A stretch of 52,703 nucleotides of DNA from Nitrospira sp. (lineage in GTDB: Bacteria > Nitrospirota > Nitrospiria > Nitrospirales > Nitrospiraceae). Below are positions 52,700-52,703 of this stretch, one piece after another; the stretch's first letter is position 1, and each line of letters begins with the position of its first letter. The notes below the pieces were generated by a model. That model worked only from the letters and a program-made list of their open reading frames with translations, had not been told where the DNA came from and made no database searches. The translations under genes were made by a program, and so were the position numbers. Location: contig JAOUMR010000014.1 of the NCBI GenBank assembly GCA_029881435.1, positions 1 through 52,703 of the forward strand, read 5' to 3'.

Positions 52700-52703
52700 A
52701 TGG
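52684..52703 (+). CDS. Start of a gene cut by the window end
   Basis: GAGAGGAGG (52684-52692) is followed at the proper distance by ATG at 52700-52702. Only the first codon is inside the window, so the product cannot be identified. Confidence 0.5.

Overview
The window reads as part of the chromosome of a Nitrospira-like bacterium (phylum Nitrospirota). This is inferred from the GC-rich codon use, the number of small lipoproteins and the gene mix (GlgE/TreS/TreT trehalose genes, lone Hcp, DUF5069, Ycf46-type ATPase), not from a marker gene or a search. No ribosomal RNA, CRISPR array, phage or complete insertion sequence was seen.

Region 1 (about 300-2000) holds two small envelope lipoproteins, the second with an OmpA-type peptidoglycan-binding domain, closed by a perfect 15-bp hairpin. 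Region 2 (2765-6352) is a forward run: a strong sigma70-type promoter overlapped by a palindrome, then a PilZ-like protein, a small ORF, a YtxH/LEA-like protein, a zinc-ribbon protein, a sugar nucleotidyltransferase, a lone CBM48 glycogen-binding protein and a TetR regulator. The palindrome is the natural candidate for that regulator's operator.

Region 3 (6586-23245) is the core: an all-forward alpha-glucan/trehalose island. It encodes GlgC (ADP-glucose), TreY, GlgE, maltokinase, a GH15 hydrolase, a DUF5752 protein, TreS, TreT-like and GT81-like glycosyltransferases and a small mechanosensitive-channel-like protein, plus two uncharacterised proteins coupled by 4-base overlaps to glgC and glgE. 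TreS plus maltokinase supplies maltose-1-phosphate to GlgE. TreY works from the glucan end and TreT from nucleotide sugars. TreZ, GlgA and GlgB are absent from the window. The combination suggests an osmotic or desiccation response module.

Region 4 (23300-28530) is a worn zone: tRNA-Arg(ACG), a fibronectin-III lipoprotein and a decayed paralogue of it, a tRNA 3'-end remnant, a small secreted peptide behind a sigma54-type promoter, a possibly split zinc-ribbon gene, a MoaD/ThiS-like protein, a CCA-adding enzyme, and remnants of galT and a GH57 glycosidase.

Region 5 (28600-41290) is housekeeping: VanZ-like protein, an AmgK/MurU-like pair for cell-wall sugar recycling (the first apparently with a leaderless mRNA), a sigma54-dependent response regulator, a DUF1015 protein, a polyprenyl diphosphate synthase and glutamate synthase GltBD. 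Region 6 (41290-52703) holds scattered small genes: Sel1-like, Hcp, PilZ, DUF5069, membrane proteins, an NlpC/P60 lipoprotein beside a Ycf46-like AAA ATPase, a coiled-coil lipoprotein, a frameshifted small secreted protein, a glyoxalase-II-like hydrolase, a palindromic repeat element, a small secreted protein divergent from a methyltransferase, and the start codon of a gene running off the right end.
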